Origin: an uncultured Erysipelotrichaceae bacterium
GTDB taxonomy: Bacteria; Bacillota_I; Bacilli_A; Erysipelotrichales; Erysipelotrichaceae
Assembly: GCA_902778375.1 (NCBI GenBank)
Contig: CACYXJ010000010.1
Location: 1-46,407, forward strand
Length of the DNA stretch: 46,407 nucleotides
Direction of reading: 5' to 3'
Part shown: piece after piece, positions 1 to 9,342 of the stretch
How positions within the stretch are numbered: position 1 is the first letter of the stretch
How the letters are laid out: each line of letters begins with the position of its first letter
Translations under genes and position numbers: made by a program
The notes under the pieces: generated by a model
What the model was told of the DNA's origin: nothing
The model's input: the letters and a program-made list of their open reading frames with translations, nothing else
Databases searched by the model: none

Positions 1-29
1 CTCACATCTACCTCGTTTTCGATCCGCAT
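1..29 (-). CDS. Possible start of a gene that leaves the window (partial)
   Basis: Reading leftward from an ATG at 29 the frame is open to the window edge and would encode MRIENEVDV. No clear ribosome site is visible and only nine codons can be read, so this may not be a gene. It lies 15 bp downstream of the ATPase gene on the same strand and just inside a cluster of TGATACC repeats (30-60), which could be its control region. Product unknown. Confidence 0.2.
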
Positions 30-60
30 GGTAGCAAAATGGTATCAATGAGTGGTATCA
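30..60 (-). repeat. Three short TGATACC-like direct repeats
   Basis: On the minus strand TGATACC occurs at 60-54 and 47-41, and the variant TGCTACC at 36-30. The starts are spaced 13 and 11 bp apart. They overlap the end of the ATPase gene and precede the possible start at 29. Short, similarly spaced repeats like this often form operators, but no binding protein can be named. Confidence 0.35.
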
Positions 61-1376
61 CGGCAAAGAAGAAATCCCATATAGGATGGAAGTGTCAGTA
101 TTCCGTTCGCATATCCCACATTGTAATCATTTCCCAGTTTTACAGCACGATGAACATGATACTTCTCGGGATGCGCAAGAATTGTTTTTACATTTTTCGC
201 ATTTCCGGTTGAAGCTTTGATTTCAAGTAGTGCTGCTTCATTCTGAAAGCGGATGATAAAGTCAATCTCCAGTCCCGAATCTTTATGAAAATAGTACAGT
301 TTTCTTCCGTTCTTCCCAAGGATATCCGCTATAAGGTTTTCAAAAACTGCGCCTTTATGACCATACAGATTTCCTTTGAGAATATCGTACTGTGACCCGT
401 CTTCCAGCATTGCTGTAAACAGCCCGGTATCCGCCATATAGACTTTGAATATTTCCGGGATCGCATTACCATCCAAAGGCAGTTCAGGCAACGTCAGGTT
501 GTAACATCTTCTGATAATTCCGGCATCTTCGATCCATTTGATACTACCTTGAAACATCTCAGAAGTCCCCTTCTTCCGGATCACAGAATACTGGTATTTT
601 TTGTTTTCTTTTGCCAGCTGTTTCGGAATTGAATCAAAGCATTCCCGGATCTTTGATTTATCTTTTCCGATAGCGTATTTGACCATATCATCCCTGTATT
701 CATCAAGAATGTTTCTCTGCAGAACAAGTGTCTGGGAGATCTGATGCGTGTCAATGAAGCGCTGCACGACTTCCGGCATACCGCCGATAACCGTGTATTG
801 CAGAAGAAGTTCTCTCATCCGGTTATGGATCGGTTCAGGTACGGGTGAGCATTGCTCCAGGCTGTTCTGCATCAAATCGATCACCTGGTCACTGATCCCA
901 TTTGCCCAGAGAAACTCTTCAAAATCCAGCGGAAACATTTCTATGATCTCTTCATAGCCGACGGGGATCGACAATTCCTCATCTCCATACCCGCTTACGC
1001 CAAGTAAAGAGCCTGTCGCAATCACATCATAGCGGCCATCTGTTTTAAAGAATTTCAAGGAAGTCCTGGCATTCGGGCAATGCTGTATTTCGTCAAGAAC
1101 GATAATAGTCTGCCCTTCTTCAAAAACTGCTCCTGTTCCAAGCAATGCTGACATATACATAACCAGATCATCAACTTTCAAAGACCCGGAAAACAAAGAT
1201 GCATATTCCGGGTTTTCATAAAAATTGATATAAATCGCATGTGAATAATTCCTGCGTGCAAAATCCATAACGCTGAAAGTCTTTCCACACTGACGCACCC
1301 CTTTGATTACCAACGGTTTTTTATGTGGATCATTCTTCCAGTTATTCAGCCGCTCTGTTATTTTTCGTTTCAGCAT
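45..1376 (-). CDS. AAA+ ATP-binding protein with C-terminal DUF4143-type domain
   Basis: About 443 residues. After a short helical N-terminus comes a P-loop, VIKGVRQCGKT, and a Walker B-like IVLDEIQ near residue 100, typical of the AAA_14 group. The C-terminal half carries the DUF4143 pattern, ending in a nuclease-like GLEIDFIIR...LLEIKAS stretch. Proteins of this family are common, often transferred, stand-alone ATPases of Bacillota and Bacteroidota; the cellular role is not established. I place the start at the ATG at 1376, preceded by GGTGG at about 8 nt, rather than the TTG six codons upstream. The gene is AT-richer than guaA beside it, which suggests transfer. Two near-identical 17-bp repeats lie just upstream. 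Confidence 0.85.
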   Translation of the reverse strand: MLKRKITERLNNWKNDPHKKPLVIKGVRQCGKTFSVMDFARRNYSHAIYINFYENPEYASLFSGSLKVDDLVMYMSALLGTGAVFEEGQTIIVLDEIQHCPNARTSLKFFKTDGRYDVIATGSLLGVSGYGDEELSIPVGYEEIIEMFPLDFEEFLWANGISDQVIDLMQNSLEQCSPVPEPIHNRMRELLLQYTVIGGMPEVVQRFIDTHQISQTLVLQRNILDEYRDDMVKYAIGKDKSKIRECFDSIPKQLAKENKKYQYSVIRKKGTSEMFQGSIKWIEDAGIIRRCYNLTLPELPLDGNAIPEIFKVYMADTGLFTAMLEDGSQYDILKGNLYGHKGAVFENLIADILGKNGRKLYYFHKDSGLEIDFIIRFQNEAALLEIKASTGNAKNVKTILAHPEKYHVHRAVKLGNDYNVGYANGILTLPSYMGFLLCRDTTH

Positions 1377-1406
1377 ACATTTCACCACCCGCAAACTAAG
1401 TATATA

Positions 1407-1456
1407 ACTTTTTCAAGCGACTTTATATAATATTATGCGACTTTTTCAAGTGACTT
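1407..1456 (-). promoter_or_regulatory. Direct-repeat promoter/operator region of the AAA ATPase gene
   Basis: A 17-bp sequence, ACTTTTTCAAGCGACTT on the plus strand (1407-1423), recurs with one change at 1440-1456; the starts are 33 bp apart, about three helical turns. Read toward the ATPase gene each copy contains TTGAAA, a -35-like hexamer, and TATAAA lies 16 bp beyond the distal copy. The arrangement suggests either tandem operator half-sites or duplicated promoter elements controlling the ATPase gene. Confidence 0.5.
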
Positions 1457-1477
1457 TTAGAACTGATTATGGTAATT

Positions 1478-3019
1478 TTATTCCCACTCGATAGTGCCCG
1501 GCGGCTTGGAAGTGATATCCAGAGCCACTCTGTTGACGTGTGCCACCTCATTGACGATACGGGTGGAGATTCTGTCCAGTACGTCATACGGAATTCTTGC
1601 CCAGTCAGCAGTCATTCCGTCTATGGAAGTGACGGCTCTCACCACCACCGTATAGTCATATGTCCGCTGATCGCCCATAACTCCGACCGAATGAATATCC
1701 GGCAGACAGGTAAAGTACTGCCAGATTTCCCGGTGCAGACCTGCCTTGCGGATTTCTTCTCTGAGGATCGCGTCGCTGTCTCTGACAATCTGCAGTTTTT
1801 CCTCCGTGATTTCGCCAAGCACGCGGATGCCGAGTCCCGGTCCCGGGAAAGGCTGCCGCCAGACCATTTCTTCGGGCAGACCAAGTTCCGTACCCAGTTC
1901 CCTGACTTCGTCCTTGAACAGTTTGTTCAAGGGTTCGATCAGCTGGAAATTCATATCTTCCGGCAGGCCGCCGACATTGTGATGTGATTTGATCGTCTGG
2001 GCAGTATCCGTACCGGACTCAATGACGTCCGTGTACAGGGTTCCCTGGGCCAGCCACTTGATATCCGTACCAGCAAGAAGTCTTGCGACTTCATCCCGGA
2101 AGGTATAGACAAATTCATTGCCGATCGCCTTGCGCTTGTCCTCCGGATCTTTCAGTCCCTTCAGTTTTTCCATGAAGCGGTCTCTTGCATCAATCTTGAT
2201 CAGATTCAGATCCATATTCCGCGAGAAAGTATCCATGACAGATTCCGCCTCACCTTTTCTTAACAGACCGTGATCAATGAACATGCAGTACAGGTTTTTG
2301 CCGATGGCTTTGTTGAGAAGTGCAGCGACAACCGATGAATCCACACCGCCGGAAAGACCAAGCAGGACTTTGTCATCGCCGACTTTTTCCCTGATTTCAT
2401 GGATCTGGGTGTCAATATAATCTGCCATGGTCCAGTTTGCTTCGGCATGACAGATTCTGAATACAAAGTTTCGCAGAATGTCGAGACCGTATTCGCTGTG
2501 TCTGACTTCCGGATGAAACTGCAGCGTGTAGATTTTTCTTTCGTCATCCGCGGATGCCGCAAACGGACAGGTTGCACTGTAAGCAACACCGTGGAAGCCA
2601 TCTGCCAGTTTTGTTACCTGATCGCCATGGCTCATCCATACCGTCTGGGTTTCCGGCAGACCGTGGAAAAGAAGACTGCTGCTGTCGGCTCTGATTTCTG
2701 TCCGGCCGTATTCCTTTTTATCGGAAGGCGTTACTTCTCCCTGCAGCATGTAATGTGTCATCTGCATGCCGTAGCAGATGCCAAGTACCGGCAGACCGGA
2801 CGTCAGGATTGCCGGGTCGCATTTCGGGGCATTGTTTTCATAGACACTGTTCGGACCGCCGGAAAACACGATGCCTCTGACATCGCCCATCGCCAGGATA
2901 TCCTGCAGTTTCATACTGCCGGGATGCAGTTCGCTGTAAACGCCGAATTCCCTGATACGGCGGGCAATCAGCTGATTATACTGACTGCCGAAGTCAAGAA
3001 CGATGATTTTGTCTGCCAT
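1478..3019 (-). CDS. guaA: GMP synthase (glutamine-hydrolysing)
   Basis: 513 residues, normal for GuaA. It converts XMP to GMP with ATP and glutamine in the cytoplasm, the last step of guanine nucleotide synthesis. The N-terminal class I amidotransferase domain has the nucleophile C82 in GICYGMQ and the FHPE motif near residue 168. The ATP pyrophosphatase domain follows, with the PP-loop LSGGVDSS near residue 222. The C-terminal dimerisation domain ends in the usual IEWE. The start has a strong GGAGGG ribosome site. It lies 44 bp downstream of pyrG on the same strand with no terminator between them, so co-transcription is likely. No terminator hairpin was seen after the stop. Confidence 0.98.
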   Translation of the reverse strand: MADKIIVLDFGSQYNQLIARRIREFGVYSELHPGSMKLQDILAMGDVRGIVFSGGPNSVYENNAPKCDPAILTSGLPVLGICYGMQMTHYMLQGEVTPSDKKEYGRTEIRADSSSLLFHGLPETQTVWMSHGDQVTKLADGFHGVAYSATCPFAASADDERKIYTLQFHPEVRHSEYGLDILRNFVFRICHAEANWTMADYIDTQIHEIREKVGDDKVLLGLSGGVDSSVVAALLNKAIGKNLYCMFIDHGLLRKGEAESVMDTFSRNMDLNLIKIDARDRFMEKLKGLKDPEDKRKAIGNEFVYTFRDEVARLLAGTDIKWLAQGTLYTDVIESGTDTAQTIKSHHNVGGLPEDMNFQLIEPLNKLFKDEVRELGTELGLPEEMVWRQPFPGPGLGIRVLGEITEEKLQIVRDSDAILREEIRKAGLHREIWQYFTCLPDIHSVGVMGDQRTYDYTVVVRAVTSIDGMTADWARIPYDVLDRISTRIVNEVAHVNRVALDITSKPPGTIEWE

Positions 3020-3063
3020 AAAGTCCCTCCCGTTATTTCTGTATCATAACCGAAAACTGGTCA

Positions 3064-4662
3064 TCATTGTTCCTTTTTATTCAAAGCCGCTTCAATAAAT
3101 CCCCTGAAAAGAGGATGTGCCTTGTCCGGTCTACTCTTGAATTCAGGATGATACTGCACTCCGACAAAGAAATCGCAGGCAGGTATTTCCACTGCTTCCA
3201 CCAGCTGTCCGTCAGGCGAAAGTCCGGCAATCGTCATGCCGCTGTTTTCATAATCCTGACGGTAAAGATTGTTGAATTCATAGCGGTGGCGGTGACGTTC
3301 CCGGACCTCATCGCAGTCATAGCACTTCTTCAGCAGCGTTCCTTCTTTGATCACGCAGGGATAGGCACCCAGACGCATCGTTCCGCCCTTGTCGATTTCG
3401 TCATTCTGGCCGGGCATGAAGTCGATGACCTTGTGGCTGCTTGCGGGATTGAATTCATTGGAATCGGCATCCTGCCAGCCAAGGACATTGCGGGCAAACT
3501 CAATGACCGCGATCTGCATGCCGAGGCACAGTCCCAGATACGGAATGTTGTTTTCCCTGGCATAGCCGGCGGTAATGATCTTGCCTTCGATGCCACGGCT
3601 GCCGAAGCCTCCCGGCACACAGATTCCCTGCACGTCCGCAAACAGCTGCGGGGCGTTTTCCTTTGTGACATCTTCGGAATCGATCCATTTGATATGAATA
3701 TGCGTGTCATGTTCATAGCCGCCGTGTTTCAATGCCTCGACTACGGAGAGATAGGCATCATGCAGACGGACATATTTGCCGACCAGGGCAATGGTCACTT
3801 CCTTATGGAGGCCTTTGATACGTTTTGTCAGTGCTTCCCATTCCCGCAGATCGATTTCTCTTTCTGTCAGGTGCAGTTCCCGGCATACAATTGCCGAAAG
3901 TCCCTGTTCCTCCAGCATCAGCGGTGCTTCATAAAGGTCTTCGACAGTCGTGTTCTCGACGACACAGTCTTCCTTGACATTGCAGAAAAGAGCGATCTTC
4001 CGTTTGACATCCTCCGGCAGTCTGCCGTCCGCCCTGGCAACGATGATATTGGGACGCACGCCCATGTTCTGCAGTTCCTTGACCGAATGCTGGGTTGGTT
4101 TTGATTTGTATTCATCGGATCCGGAGATATAGGGAACCAGTGTGACATGAATAAAGCAGACATCTTCCGGCTTTTCGATGCAGATCTGGCGGATGGCTTC
4201 GATAAACGGCTGCGATTCGATATCGCCGACCGTTCCGCCGATCTCGGTGATGACGATTTCAGCCTGGGCCCTGTCGCCGACATTATAGATAAAGCGCTTG
4301 ATCTCATCGGTAATGTGAGGAATGATCTGCACTGTCGATCCGAGGTATTCTCCCCTTCGTTCCTTGCGCAGTACATTCCAGTACACCTTGCCGGTCGTCA
4401 GGTTGGAATATTTGTTCAGATTCTCGTCGATGAAACGTTCATAATGACCAAGGTCAAGATCCGTTTCGGTGCCGTCTTCGGTGACAAACACCTCCCCGTG
4501 CTGGATCGGTGACATCGTGCCGGGATCGACGTTGATATAAGGATCCAGTTTCTGCGCGATCACTTTGAAACCGCGCTGTTTCAGCAGTCTTCCGAGCGAT
4601 GCAGCAGTAATGCCTTTGCCGAGTCCCGATACGACTCCGCCGGTAACAAAAATGTACTTCAT
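3064..4662 (-). CDS. pyrG: CTP synthase
   Basis: 532 residues. It aminates UTP to CTP using ATP and glutamine. The N-terminal synthetase domain opens [18 protein letters not shown], with the P-loop-like GLGKG. The C-terminal glutamine amidotransferase has LGLCLGMQ with the catalytic cysteine and a late [10 protein letters not shown] motif. I chose the ATG at 4662 because it has a GGAG ribosome site 8 nt upstream and gives the conserved family N-terminus; the frame is open further upstream but would include the promoter and leader. The leader holds a strong terminator-like hairpin, suggesting attenuation. guaA follows directly. Confidence 0.98.
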   Translation of the reverse strand: MKYIFVTGGVVSGLGKGITAASLGRLLKQRGFKVIAQKLDPYINVDPGTMSPIQHGEVFVTEDGTETDLDLGHYERFIDENLNKYSNLTTGKVYWNVLRKERRGEYLGSTVQIIPHITDEIKRFIYNVGDRAQAEIVITEIGGTVGDIESQPFIEAIRQICIEKPEDVCFIHVTLVPYISGSDEYKSKPTQHSVKELQNMGVRPNIIVARADGRLPEDVKRKIALFCNVKEDCVVENTTVEDLYEAPLMLEEQGLSAIVCRELHLTEREIDLREWEALTKRIKGLHKEVTIALVGKYVRLHDAYLSVVEALKHGGYEHDTHIHIKWIDSEDVTKENAPQLFADVQGICVPGGFGSRGIEGKIITAGYARENNIPYLGLCLGMQIAVIEFARNVLGWQDADSNEFNPASSHKVIDFMPGQNDEIDKGGTMRLGAYPCVIKEGTLLKKCYDCDEVRERHRHRYEFNNLYRQDYENSGMTIAGLSPDGQLVEAVEIPACDFFVGVQYHPEFKSRPDKAHPLFRGFIEAALNKKEQ

Positions 4663-4680
4663 ATCCGTTTCTCCGTTTCT

Positions 4681-4746
4681 AAAAAAATGAAAAGAGAGGG
4701 CAATAAATTCCGCGGCTATGTGCCGTTTTTTTTTATTGCCCTCTCT
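4681..4746 (-). terminator. Intrinsic terminator-like hairpin in the pyrG leader (candidate attenuator)
   Basis: The 15-nt arms at 4746-4732 and 4707-4693 are perfectly complementary (AGAGAGGGCAATAAA and its complement). The 24-nt loop can form a small inner CGGC/GCCG stem. On the minus strand the hairpin is followed by TTTTCATTTTTTT. It sits between the pyrG promoter and the pyrG ribosome site, with only about 20 nt left before the ATG, so a second promoter cannot fit after it. It therefore probably tunes read-through into pyrG, while also ending transcripts from the upstream gene. Confidence 0.7.
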
Positions 4747-4756
4747 GGACAGACAT

Positions 4757-4785
4757 ATTGTACTGCTGCATACATATGCATGCAA
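4757..4785 (-). promoter_or_regulatory. pyrG promoter
   Basis: On the minus strand: -35 TTGCAT (4785-4780), 17-bp spacer, -10 TACAAT (4762-4757). The predicted start is about 4750, just before the left arm of the leader hairpin. The initial transcribed bases do not begin with the GGGC run used for reiterative-transcription control of Bacillus pyrG. Confidence 0.7.
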
Positions 4786-4797
4786 TATTATTTTGAA

Positions 4798-5979
4798 TTA
4801 ATTATTTCCCCGCAGGGTCGAGATATAATCCATCAGTGTTTCTTCCGGCGTGTAGCCCGGGAAATAGCCGGTATATACGCCTTCCTTGTCGATGAAGAAC
4901 GTCATCGGATAGCCGGAAACCGCGAAGGTGCGGGTCATTTCCAGCTGTTCGTCAAACAGGACATCGATCGTGATGCCGCTGTCTTTCAGATACTGTGTGA
5001 TGTATTCCTTACTGCCCTCGCTGCCGGCGGAGGGTGTCGTGACAAGATAGACCTGAACATCATCCATCGTTTCATGGACTTTCTGCAGGGAAGGAAGTTC
5101 CTCGTTGCAGTAATGACACCATGTCTCATAGAAACTGAGAATGATGACTTTCCCCTTCGCGTCCGAAAGAGTCACGGTGTTTCCGTTCCAGTCGGGCAAG
5201 GTGAAATCGAATTCGTCCAGTGTCGGATCCATATATTCTTCCGCAGATTCCTGTGTCTGCTGTCCGGCGGTACTTTCAGACGGCATGCGGGAAGTTTCGT
5301 ATCCCTGATAGATCATATAGAAGCCCATCAGCAGGACAATAATGCCGGCGGCAATGCCTGTGTATTTGACGATGTTCCTGTGGTCTTTGAGGAAATTGAG
5401 GATCTCGCCGGTAAACAGGCCAAGCAGCAGGAACATCAGGATGAAACCAAGTGTATAGGAGCCGATCAGCAGCCAGCCCTGCGAAGCTGTTTCCGCCGCC
5501 GAAGACATCACGATTGCCTGGGCAAGCATCGGTCCGATACAGGGTGACCAGGCAAAACTGAAGAAGAATCCCATCATCCACGCCTTCACATAGGACATGC
5601 CTTTGCCCGGTTCGACATTCTTCTGATATGTGCGGTTCAGAAGCGGAATATCGATGACATGCAGGGAGACAAGGCCGAAGAAAATCAGCAGCACGCCGCC
5701 CAGATACAGCATCTCCGTCCGGTGGCCGGCAAAGAATGTCCTTAACGCCGCTGAACCGAGGCCAGCCAGAAAGAAGACGGTACAGATTCCCAGCACAAAA
5801 CAAAGCGTCAGGAAGAATGTCTTCCGGCGCCTGTAGGAATATGATCCGTCTGGATTTTCCTCTCTTGCGTCCGCTGTCAGATAGCTGATATACAGCGGGA
5901 TCAGCGGCAGGACACAGGGAGAGAAGAACGACAGCAGTCCTTCCAGAAAAAGACTGCCGGCACTGATATCGATATTCAT
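4798..5979 (-). CDS. CcdA/DsbD-type thiol-disulfide transporter fused to a TlpA-like thioredoxin
   Basis: 393 residues in two parts. Residues 1-225 form a polytopic CcdA-like membrane domain with the two conserved cysteines in FSPC22VLP and WSPC147IGP. CcdA proteins carry reducing equivalents from cytoplasmic thioredoxin across the membrane. A short linker leads to a redoxin domain (about 250-393) with the active site WC288HYC291 and a downstream cis-proline in SGYPMTFF, predicted to lie outside the membrane. The fusion would couple electron import to an extracytoplasmic thiol reductase. It starts 9 bp after the UppP-like gene with a GAGGA ribosome site, so the two form an operon. Substrate unknown. 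Confidence 0.88.
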   Translation of the reverse strand: MNIDISAGSLFLEGLLSFFSPCVLPLIPLYISYLTADAREENPDGSYSYRRRKTFFLTLCFVLGICTVFFLAGLGSAALRTFFAGHRTEMLYLGGVLLIFFGLVSLHVIDIPLLNRTYQKNVEPGKGMSYVKAWMMGFFFSFAWSPCIGPMLAQAIVMSSAAETASQGWLLIGSYTLGFILMFLLLGLFTGEILNFLKDHRNIVKYTGIAAGIIVLLMGFYMIYQGYETSRMPSESTAGQQTQESAEEYMDPTLDEFDFTLPDWNGNTVTLSDAKGKVIILSFYETWCHYCNEELPSLQKVHETMDDVQVYLVTTPSAGSEGSKEYITQYLKDSGITIDVLFDEQLEMTRTFAVSGYPMTFFIDKEGVYTGYFPGYTPEETLMDYISTLRGNN

Positions 5980-5988
5980 TTACGTTCC

Positions 5989-6843
5989 TCAGGAAATGAC
6001 TTTGAACAGTGTGAAGATCACGACGAGAATGCCGAGAACCACACGGTAGAGCGAGAATATTTTCAGATCGTGTCTGCGTACATAGTTCAGCATGTAGCGG
6101 ATCACGAACAGAGATGTGACAAAACAGACTGCCATGCCGGCAAGAACGGCCGCCAGTCCCTCCAGGCTGAAGGGAACCTGGGCATTCACAAAGCTGACAG
6201 CCCGCAGTATCACGCTGCCAAGCACCGTCGGAATTGTCAGCATATAGGCATATTCGGCGGCGGTTTCCCGGTTAAAGCCAAGCAGTTCGGCAGTCACCAT
6301 GGTGCTGTCGGTATGGCCGATGCCGGGCAGAAGCGACAGGAACCGGAACAGACTGAGTCTGACAGCGTCGGTCGCCCTGACCTGGTTGACTGTCTCGACA
6401 CGGACTTTGTTCTCCTTTAACTGCGACCAGAACATGAAGCCGCCGAAAAGAATCAGAGCGGCGGCAAGTGCCCAGCCGGTGCTCAGTTTTGTGAGAATCA
6501 GATCGTCCAGCAGGATTTCCAGAATCAGAGCCGGAATCACGCTGATCAGGATCATCAGCCAGAGTCTGATGATCTTCCGCTTGCGCTTGGCGCGGATCCC
6601 CTTCTGCCAGGGATTGAGTCTTCCCCAGAACAGGAGCAGCACGGCAAGCATTCCGCCGATCTGTATGAGCGAGCGGAACAGGTTCCAGAATGCCAGATTC
6701 GAGAGATAGTCATTATAGATCTGAAGCGGCAGAAAAGACTTCATCAAGGTCATGTGGGCAGCCGGGCTGATCGGCAGCCAGCTGGTGATTCCCATGACAA
6801 ATCCGTATAGAAGCGACTGCAGTAGATTCAGTATGAATGACAT
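5989..6843 (-). CDS. UppP/BacA-family membrane protein with altered catalytic motifs
   Basis: 284 residues, about eight hydrophobic segments, alignable with undecaprenyl-diphosphatase along its length (for example SLIQIGGMLAV and the AAEYAYMLTIP region). UppP dephosphorylates undecaprenyl diphosphate using an (E/Q)xxxE motif and PGxSRSxxT. Here the first motif reads MGITS: M17 and S21 stand where E17 and E21 are expected. The second reads PGIGHTDST, with H177 in place of the essential arginine. H30 is kept. The frame is intact and starts at a strong GAGGGGG ribosome site, so this is not obvious decay. It is either a non-catalytic paralogue or an enzyme with another substrate. It should not be annotated as uppP without testing. 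Confidence 0.75.
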   Translation of the reverse strand: MSFILNLLQSLLYGFVMGITSWLPISPAAHMTLMKSFLPLQIYNDYLSNLAFWNLFRSLIQIGGMLAVLLLFWGRLNPWQKGIRAKRKRKIIRLWLMILISVIPALILEILLDDLILTKLSTGWALAAALILFGGFMFWSQLKENKVRVETVNQVRATDAVRLSLFRFLSLLPGIGHTDSTMVTAELLGFNRETAAEYAYMLTIPTVLGSVILRAVSFVNAQVPFSLEGLAAVLAGMAVCFVTSLFVIRYMLNYVRRHDLKIFSLYRVVLGILVVIFTLFKVIS

Positions 6844-6879
6844 CGTTTCCCCCTCTGATTTCGCAGATATTATAGCATA

Positions 6880-6889
6880 AGAGTTCTGA
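6880..6889 (-). promoter_or_regulatory. Extended -10 promoter of the UppP-like/CcdA operon
   Basis: The minus strand reads TGCTATAAT here, an extended -10 element, about 25-30 nt before the ribosome site of the UppP-like gene. No good -35 is visible, which is tolerated with an extended -10. The opposite direction leads to the glgP promoter. Confidence 0.55.
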
Positions 6890-6956
6890 CCATGCCGTTT
6901 GCCTGCAATGAAAACCGTTACATTGATTTCAGCCTTTAATTAAGCGGTTTTTTGGT

Positions 6957-6985
6957 TTGCATTAGATATTGATTTTTGTTATTCT
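6957..6985 (+). promoter_or_regulatory. glgP promoter
   Basis: -35 TTGCAT (6957-6962), 17-bp spacer, -10 TATTCT (6980-6985), giving a start near 6992 and a leader of about 34 nt before the ATG at 7026. Confidence 0.6.
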
Positions 6986-6995
6986 ACCAAAGTAT

Positions 6996-7012
6996 GTGTC
7001 TGAAACAGACAC
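6996..7012 (+). promoter_or_regulatory. Inverted repeat between glgP promoter and ribosome site
   Basis: GTGTCTG-AAA-CAGACAC is a perfect 7-bp inverted repeat with a 3-nt loop. It begins a few bases after the predicted transcription start and ends one base before GGAGG. It could be a repressor operator at +5 or a small mRNA hairpin affecting ribosome access. Confidence 0.45.
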
Positions 7013-7025
7013 CGGAGGAAACTTT

Positions 7026-9284
7026 ATGACACTTCAGGAAGAACTGGTTTCCCTTCTGCACAAGGAAATCAAAGACGCAGCTGACAGTGAATTATATGAA
7101 GCATGTCTGGAAATCGTGAGACAGAGATCGGAGCAGATCCCGACGGTTCAGGGAACCAAGAAGGTCTACTATATCAGCGCCGAATTTCTGACCGGCAAAC
7201 AGCTCGGAAAGAACCTGATCAATCTCGGACTGTTCGACGAAATGGACAGAATTCTGAAAGACAACGGCAAATCACTGGAATCTGTGGAAGCAATTGAAAA
7301 AGAACCATCTCTGGGAAACGGCGGTCTTGGCAGACTGGCAGCATGTTTCCTGGATTCGATTGCGACACTGAACCTGCCGGGCGACGGTATCGGTCTGAGA
7401 TACCACTACGGTCTGTTCAAGCAGCAGTTCATCGATCACAAGCAGCACGAGATCCCCGATGAATGGCTTGACGGCAGCAACATGGTCAGAAAGACTGACA
7501 TCACCTTCCCGGTACAGCTTGCCGGTAAGACATACCATTCCCGCATGTATGACATGGATGTCATCGGCTATAAAGGCAATAAGAATACCCTGCACCTGTT
7601 CGACCTGGACACCATCGATGAATCGATCGTTCATGACGGCATCCAGTTCGACAAGACCAATATCGAAAAGAACCTGACGCTGTTCCTCTATCCTGACGAC
7701 AGTGACAGGGACGGACAGCTTCTGCGAATCTATCAGCAGTATTTCATGGTCAGCAGCGCTGCCCAGCTGATCATTCACAAGGAAAAGGAAGCAGGCCATG
7801 ACCTGCACCGTCTTGACCAGTACGTGGCTGTACAGATCAACGACACCCATCCGTCCATGGTCATTCCCGAACTGATCAGACTGCTGATGATGGAAGGCAT
7901 TCCGATGAAGCGGGCTGCCGACATCGTCAATAATGTCTGCGCCTATACGAACCACACGATCCTGGCTGAAGCCCTGGAGAAGTGGCCGCTCGATTATCTG
8001 GGTGAAGTTGTCCCGCATCTTCTGCCGATCATCGAAGGTCTTGACTACGCGGCTTACTGCGCCTTCAGCGGCAATCCCGACCTGATGATCATCGACGAGC
8101 AGAACCGCGTGCATATGGCCAAGATGGACATGCATTACTCCCGTTCCATCAACGGTGTCGCCGCCCTGCATACCGAGATCCTCAAGAACCAGGAACTCAA
8201 GCCGTTCTACAACATCTATCCGCAGCGTTTCAACAACAAGACCAACGGCATTACCTTCCGCCGTTTCCTGATGCATTCCAACCCCCAGCTGACCAACCTG
8301 ATCGACATGCTGATCGGCGAAGGCTGGAAGACGGACGCGAGCCATCTCGAAGAACTGCTGCGCTACTATAACGACGAAAACGTTCTCGAACAGCTGGAAA
8401 ACATCAAGTACCAGAACAAAGTGCGCCTGGCGAACTTCATCAAGGAGAAAGAGAACATCGATCTCGATCCGAATTCCGTATTCGACGTCCATGTCAAGCG
8501 CATGCACGAGTACAAGCGCCAGCAGATGAATGCCCTCTGGGTCATCTACAAATACATGCAGATCAAGAACGGTGCTCTGCCGCCGCGTCCGATCACCGTC
8601 ATCTTCGGCGGCAAGGCCGCTCCGGCATACAAGATGGCCAAGAATGTCATCCACCTGATCCTCTGCCTGCAGGAACTGATCAACAACGACCCGGAAGCAA
8701 ACAAATACCTGAAGGTCGTCATGATCCAGAACTACAATGTGGACAAGGCTGAGAAAGTCATTCCTGCCTGCGACATCTCCGAGCAGATTTCCCTGGCTTC
8801 CAAGGAAGCTTCCGGCACCGGCAACATGAAATTCATGCTGAACGGAGCTGTCACCCTGGGAACAGCGGACGGTGCCAATGTTGAGATCCGCAATCTTGTC
8901 GGCAATGACAACATCTATGTCTTCGGCCGCTCCAGCGACGAAGTCATCGGTCTCTACAACACCAGCAGCTATCATTCCTCCGATTTCTATTACCGTTCCA
9001 ATTCCATCCACAACTGCGTGGACTTCATCACATCGGAACAGTTATGCGCGATCGGCGATCCGGCAATGCTCAACGAACTCAGAGACAACCTGATCAACAA
9101 GGACTGGTTCATGACGCTGCTCGATCTTGAAAGCTACTGTGCCGCCAAGGAAACAGCTCTGATGGATTATGAAAACAGAGCCTGGTGGAAGCGGAAGATG
9201 CTGGTCAATATCGCCAAGAGCGGATTCTTCTCCAGCGACCGCACGATCAAGGAATACAATAACGACATCTGGCATTTGAGATAG
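7026..9284 (+). CDS. glgP: Glycogen/starch/maltodextrin phosphorylase
   Basis: 752 residues, the shorter size usual for bacterial phosphorylases. The enzyme splits alpha-1,4-glucan with phosphate to glucose 1-phosphate, using pyridoxal phosphate. Visible hallmarks are [21 protein letters not shown] near residue 85, [11 protein letters not shown] near 490, and [14 protein letters not shown] with the PLP-binding lysine near 602. An ATG 57 nt upstream lies within the promoter, so I start at 7026, preceded by GGAGG. Monocistronic: its own promoter upstream and a strong terminator straight after. No other glycogen genes are nearby, although a GH13 glucosidase lies at 32 kb. Confidence 0.97.
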   Translation: MTLQEELVSLLHKEIKDAADSELYEACLEIVRQRSEQIPTVQGTKKVYYISAEFLTGKQLGKNLINLGLFDEMDRILKDNGKSLESVEAIEKEPSLGNGGLGRLAACFLDSIATLNLPGDGIGLRYHYGLFKQQFIDHKQHEIPDEWLDGSNMVRKTDITFPVQLAGKTYHSRMYDMDVIGYKGNKNTLHLFDLDTIDESIVHDGIQFDKTNIEKNLTLFLYPDDSDRDGQLLRIYQQYFMVSSAAQLIIHKEKEAGHDLHRLDQYVAVQINDTHPSMVIPELIRLLMMEGIPMKRAADIVNNVCAYTNHTILAEALEKWPLDYLGEVVPHLLPIIEGLDYAAYCAFSGNPDLMIIDEQNRVHMAKMDMHYSRSINGVAALHTEILKNQELKPFYNIYPQRFNNKTNGITFRRFLMHSNPQLTNLIDMLIGEGWKTDASHLEELLRYYNDENVLEQLENIKYQNKVRLANFIKEKENIDLDPNSVFDVHVKRMHEYKRQQMNALWVIYKYMQIKNGALPPRPITVIFGGKAAPAYKMAKNVIHLILCLQELINNDPEANKYLKVVMIQNYNVDKAEKVIPACDISEQISLASKEASGTGNMKFMLNGAVTLGTADGANVEIRNLVGNDNIYVFGRSSDEVIGLYNTSSYHSSDFYYRSNSIHNCVDFITSEQLCAIGDPAMLNELRDNLINKDWFMTLLDLESYCAAKETALMDYENRAWWKRKMLVNIAKSGFFSSDRTIKEYNNDIWHLR

Positions 9285-9299
9285 TTCAAGGTTATGATG

Positions 9300-9326
9300 A
9301 AGGGGCGTATGATACGCCCCTTTTTT
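9300..9326 (+). terminator. glgP terminator
   Basis: AGGGGCGTA-TGA-TACGCCCCT, a perfect 9-bp stem (9301-9321) with a T run to 9326, 16 bp after the glgP stop. Confidence 0.9.
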
Positions 9327-9342
9327 CAGGAGGAAATGAACA

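Noticed and set aside
4681..4785. Classical Bacillus-type reiterative-transcription control of pyrG
   Set aside because: The predicted transcription start does not fall on a GGGC run; the leader hairpin is reported as an attenuator of undetermined mechanism instead.
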